A DNA stretch of 6,825 nt, taken from Actinomycetota bacterium (GTDB lineage Bacteria > Actinomycetota > Actinomycetes > S36-B12 > UBA10799). Made by a program: the position numbers and the translations under genes. The notes under the pieces are model-generated. The model saw only the letters and a list, made by a program, of their open reading frames with translations. It ran no database searches and was not told the origin of the DNA. This document shows positions 4,691 through 6,825 of the stretch, one piece after another. The stretch lies in assembly GCA_030837395.1 (NCBI GenBank), contig JAUPKO010000457.1, positions 1 through 6,825 of the forward strand, written 5' to 3'. Numbering within the stretch: the first letter of the stretch is position 1; each line of letters opens with the position of its first letter.

Positions 4691-6711
4691 CCCTGATCGA
4701 ACGCCCCGATGATCTCACCGCCGAGTGGCTGACCGCCACCATCGGTGCCGGGACGGTCGAGTCGTTCACCGTCGACCGGATCGGCACCGGGCAGATGAGC
4801 GAGTGCTACCGCATCGGGCTGCGCTACGCCGACGGGGACGGTCCCGCCTCGGTCGTGCTGAAGGTCGCCGCGAGCGATCCGGTGAGCCGGGGCACCGGCA
4901 AAGCGCTCGGGCTCTACGAACGCGAGGTGCGGTTCTACCAGGCCGTCGCACCCCGGCTTGGCGGGCCGATTGCACCCCGCCCTGGCGGGCCGATTGCCCA
5001 GTGCTATCACGCCTCCTACCAGCCAGACACCGGAATCTTCACGTTGCTGCTCGATGACGCCGCCCCGGCCGAGGTGGGCGATGAAATCCGTGGCGCCTCA
5101 ATCGAAGACGCCGTGCTGGCACTGACCCAGCTGGGTCGGCTGCATGCGCCGCTGATCGGCAGTGCAACGCTCGCCGAGGCGGAATGGCTCAATCGGGAAA
5201 CCCCGATGAACCAGGCGGTGATCGCGACGCTGTTCGCCGGATTCGTCGACCGCTACGGCCAGTCGATCACACCGGAGCAGCGGCTGGTCGGCCAGCGTCT
5301 GGTCGACAGCTTCGATGCCTACACCGCCGCCGAGTCCGCCCCCGACCGGGTGCACGGCCTGGTGCACGGCGACTACCGCCTGGACAACATGCTGTTCGGC
5401 CGTCCGGGATCGCTGCGAGGCCTGACCGTGGTGGACTGGCAGACAGTCACCTGGGGCCCGGCCATGATCGACCTCGCGTACTTTCTCGGCTGCGCGCTGC
5501 CGGTCGCCGACCGTCGCGCCCACTACGACGAACTGCTCGCCGCGTACCACGCGGGAATGGGATCCAACCCGCCGCTCACCCTCGAGCAGATCCGCGAGGG
5601 GGTGCGCCGGCAGAGCTTCTTCGGGGTGATGATGGCGATCGTCTCATCGATGCTGGTCGAGCGCACCGACCGCGGTGACCGGATGTTCCTGACCATGCTG
5701 GAACGACACAGCAGCCATGTCCTCGACACCGGTGCGCTCGACATCCTGCCCGCCAGCGGTAACCCTGGAGCCTCAGCCCCGAAACCCGATCCGGCCGACG
5801 AGGCGGCGCACCCGCCGGGAGACGAGCCGCTGTGGAACGAGAGTTGGTACTGGGACTTCATCGACGAGGAGCAGGGCATCGGCGGATGGATCCGGCTGGG
5901 CCTGATCCCCAACCAGAACGTCGCGTGGATCAACGCACTGGTCTGCGGGCCCGATGTCCCCACCGTCGCACTGCTGGACTTTCACGCACCGATACCGGCC
6001 GACCCGAACGACCTGCGCGGCCAGGGCATCGAGATGCGGCACGGCGCCACCGATGCGCTACAGGAGTACCGGGTCGCCGTGCGGGGCGAAGCCCGCTCTC
6101 ACGCTGACCCGGCCGGCCTGCTGCACGGGCAACCTGGCGAGTCCGCCCGGCTGGCGATGGACCTGACCTGGAACACCACTGGGGCTCCCTACGCCTATCG
6201 GATCACCACCCGCTACGAAATCCCCTGCACCGTGACGGGAACCGTCACAGTCGACGGGAGGGAATACACCATCAACGCCGTCCCGGGCCAGCGCGACCAT
6301 TCTCACGGGGTCCGGGACTGGTGGAGCATGGATTGGGTCTGGAGTGCCCTGCACCTCGACGACGGCACTCACCTGCACGGCGTCGACCTGCGCATTCCGA
6401 CGTTGCCGCCGGTCAGCGTGGGTTACCTCCAGCCCCCGGCCCAACCGCTGGTCGAGACCACGTCGGTGACAGCCACAGCGGAATTGGACGACGACGGACT
6501 GCCGTTGACCACCACACTGCACTTCGAGCCCGGCGGACTCGATACGACCATTGAGGTACGCGGCAACGCGCCGGTCAGGCTGGAATCGCCGGACGGACGG
6601 GTCAGTTTCTTCCCCCGTGCGTGGGCGACGGTGTCCACCAACGACGGAAGGCGCGGGGTGGGCTGGCTGGAGTGGAATCGCAACCAGCCCGCCCCGGGCT
6701 ACCGACCCTAG
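4666..6711 (+). CDS. Fusion of an APH-like phosphotransferase and a CrtC/AttH-like beta domain, function unknown
   Basis: A 681-aa two-domain protein. Residues 1-360 form an aminoglycoside-phosphotransferase-like kinase lobe pair: glycine-rich loop IGTGQMSE (39-46), ATP-binding K66 in VVLK, a helix-C glutamate in EREVRFY (85-91), the catalytic loop HGDYRLDN with D236 and N241, and the metal-binding D257 in VVDWQ. All key residues are present, so it should be active on a small hydroxylated substrate. After a Pro/Ala/Asp-rich linker (361-388) comes a beta-rich domain (about 389-677) with NESWYWDF, GGWIRLGLIPNQN and the signature GQRDHSHGVRDWW (541-553). The last resembles the lipocalin-like CrtC/AttH (hydroxyneurosporene synthase or carotenoid hydratase) group and the DUF7064/7065 families. 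There is no signal peptide or membrane helix. The start is ATG 4666, from the leaderless -10; ATG 4681 is an alternative. It carries an 8-aa tandem duplication at 95-110. The kinase part resembles the ACAD10/ecdysteroid-kinase style more than true antibiotic kinases, so a resistance role should not be assumed. The stop shares CTAG with the convergent gene. Confidence 0.88.
   Translation: MTDEGMTDALIERPDDLTAEWLTATIGAGTVESFTVDRIGTGQMSECYRIGLRYADGDGPASVVLKVAASDPVSRGTGKALGLYEREVRFYQAVAPRLGGPIAPRPGGPIAQCYHASYQPDTGIFTLLLDDAAPAEVGDEIRGASIEDAVLALTQLGRLHAPLIGSATLAEAEWLNRETPMNQAVIATLFAGFVDRYGQSITPEQRLVGQRLVDSFDAYTAAESAPDRVHGLVHGDYRLDNMLFGRPGSLRGLTVVDWQTVTWGPAMIDLAYFLGCALPVADRRAHYDELLAAYHAGMGSNPPLTLEQIREGVRRQSFFGVMMAIVSSMLVERTDRGDRMFLTMLERHSSHVLDTGALDILPASGNPGASAPKPDPADEAAHPPGDEPLWNESWYWDFIDEEQGIGGWIRLGLIPNQNVAWINALVCGPDVPTVALLDFHAPIPADPNDLRGQGIEMRHGATDALQEYRVAVRGEARSHADPAGLLHGQPGESARLAMDLTWNTTGAPYAYRITTRYEIPCTVTGTVTVDGREYTINAVPGQRDHSHGVRDWWSMDWVWSALHLDDGTHLHGVDLRIPTLPPVSVGYLQPPAQPLVETTSVTATAELDDDGLPLTTTLHFEPGGLDTTIEVRGNAPVRLESPDGRVSFFPRAWATVSTNDGRRGVGWLEWNRNQPAPGYRP
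4948..4995 (+). repeat. 24-bp in-frame tandem duplication in the kinase N-lobe
   Basis: Two adjacent 24-bp units (4948-4971 and 4972-4995) are identical at 22 of 24 positions and encode APRLGGPI followed by APRPGGPI (residues 95-110). They lie between the EREVRFY helix and the next strand of the N-lobe. The pattern looks like a recent slippage duplication. Read without one unit, the sequence joins smoothly into the following QCYHASY. Confidence 0.93.
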
Positions 6712-6825
6712 TTCTTGACGACCTGCGTGCCGCCGGCCATCTCATCGTGCTTGCCCTGCTTGGTCGGGCTGTTGTTGATGGTCACCGCGATGACGATGTA
6801 GGCGATGACAGCCAGCAGACCGCCC
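6708..6825 (-). CDS. C-terminus of a probable RDD-family membrane protein (partial)
   Basis: The last 38 residues of a minus-strand gene whose start lies beyond the window. The visible sequence has a hydrophobic segment (LLAVIAYIVIAVTI) followed by NNSPTKQGKHDEMAGGTQVVKN. A final membrane helix followed by a short Lys/Gln-rich, HD-x2-AGT-x-VV tail is the typical ending of RDD-family proteins, small membrane proteins of mostly unknown role, some linked to ion exchange. The stop codon overlaps the stop of the kinase-fusion gene by sharing CTAG (6708-6711). The family call rests on this tail alone. Confidence 0.65.
   Translation of the reverse strand, partial: GGLLAVIAYIVIAVTINNSPTKQGKHDEMAGGTQVVKN

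Noticed and set aside
5098..5550. Minus-strand open frame opposite the kinase catalytic loop
   Set aside because: It mirrors the HGDYRLDN/VVDWQ coding region and has only shadow composition.
4666..5745. Aminoglycoside resistance gene
   Set aside because: The fold is APH-like, but these motifs are shared by many metabolic kinases and the fusion partner suggests a lipidic or polyene-like substrate.

Overview
The window comes from a high-GC actinobacterium, almost certainly a mycobacterium (Mycobacterium or Mycolicibacterium). The evidence is an RbpA that looks almost identical to the mycobacterial protein as I remember it, a ppm1/lnt pair, and a gene order that follows the M. tuberculosis Rv2051c-Rv2050-Rv2049c...Rv2046-Rv2045c neighbourhood as recalled from memory. 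In M. tuberculosis, pks12 (Rv2048c) and Rv2047c lie between Rv2049c and lppI. Here that interval is only 39 bp, so both genes are absent from this place. Lnt and Ppm1 are also separate proteins here, whereas they are fused in M. tuberculosis.

Layout, left to right. (1) 2-646 (+): the C-terminal part of Lnt, which acylates lipoproteins. Its stop overlaps the start of ppm1 (643-1491, +), the polyprenyl-phosphate-mannose synthase. (2) 1488-1823 (-): rbpA, the RNA polymerase-binding transcription activator, tail-to-tail with ppm1 and sharing a CTAG with it. (3) 1824-1965: a 142-bp divergent intergenic region holding the rbpA ribosome binding site and -10, a near-palindrome at the likely rbpA start, and a strong inverted repeat in the middle. 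(4) 1966-2307 (+): a small CX2C/CX3C zinc-finger-like protein. (5) 2347-3063 (-): an LppI-like lipoprotein. (6) 3095-4615 (+): LipT, a type-B carboxylesterase, divergent from lppI across only 31 bp. (7) 4666-6711 (+): a 681-aa fusion of an APH-like small-molecule kinase with a CrtC/AttH-like beta-rich domain. (8) 6708-6825 (-): the C-terminus of what looks like an RDD-family membrane protein, again sharing a CTAG with its convergent neighbour.

Several genes connect through envelope biology. Lnt N-acylates lipoproteins, Ppm1 supplies the mannose donor for lipomannan/LAM and protein O-mannosylation, and LppI is a lipoprotein with a Ser/Thr/Pro-rich linker that could be a substrate of both routes. 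LipT is a probable ester hydrolase. The kinase/beta-domain fusion is the least understood gene and the best candidate for new biochemistry.

A clear regulatory pattern runs through the window. Four genes (zinc-finger protein, lppI, lipT, kinase fusion) have no Shine-Dalgarno sequence but each has a TAnnnT hexamer ending exactly 6 nt before the start codon, which predicts leaderless mRNAs. ppm1 and rbpA instead have good Shine-Dalgarno sites. No tRNA, rRNA, CRISPR array, insertion sequence or phage gene was seen. Apart from intergenic stretches of 142 bp or less, the window is all coding.
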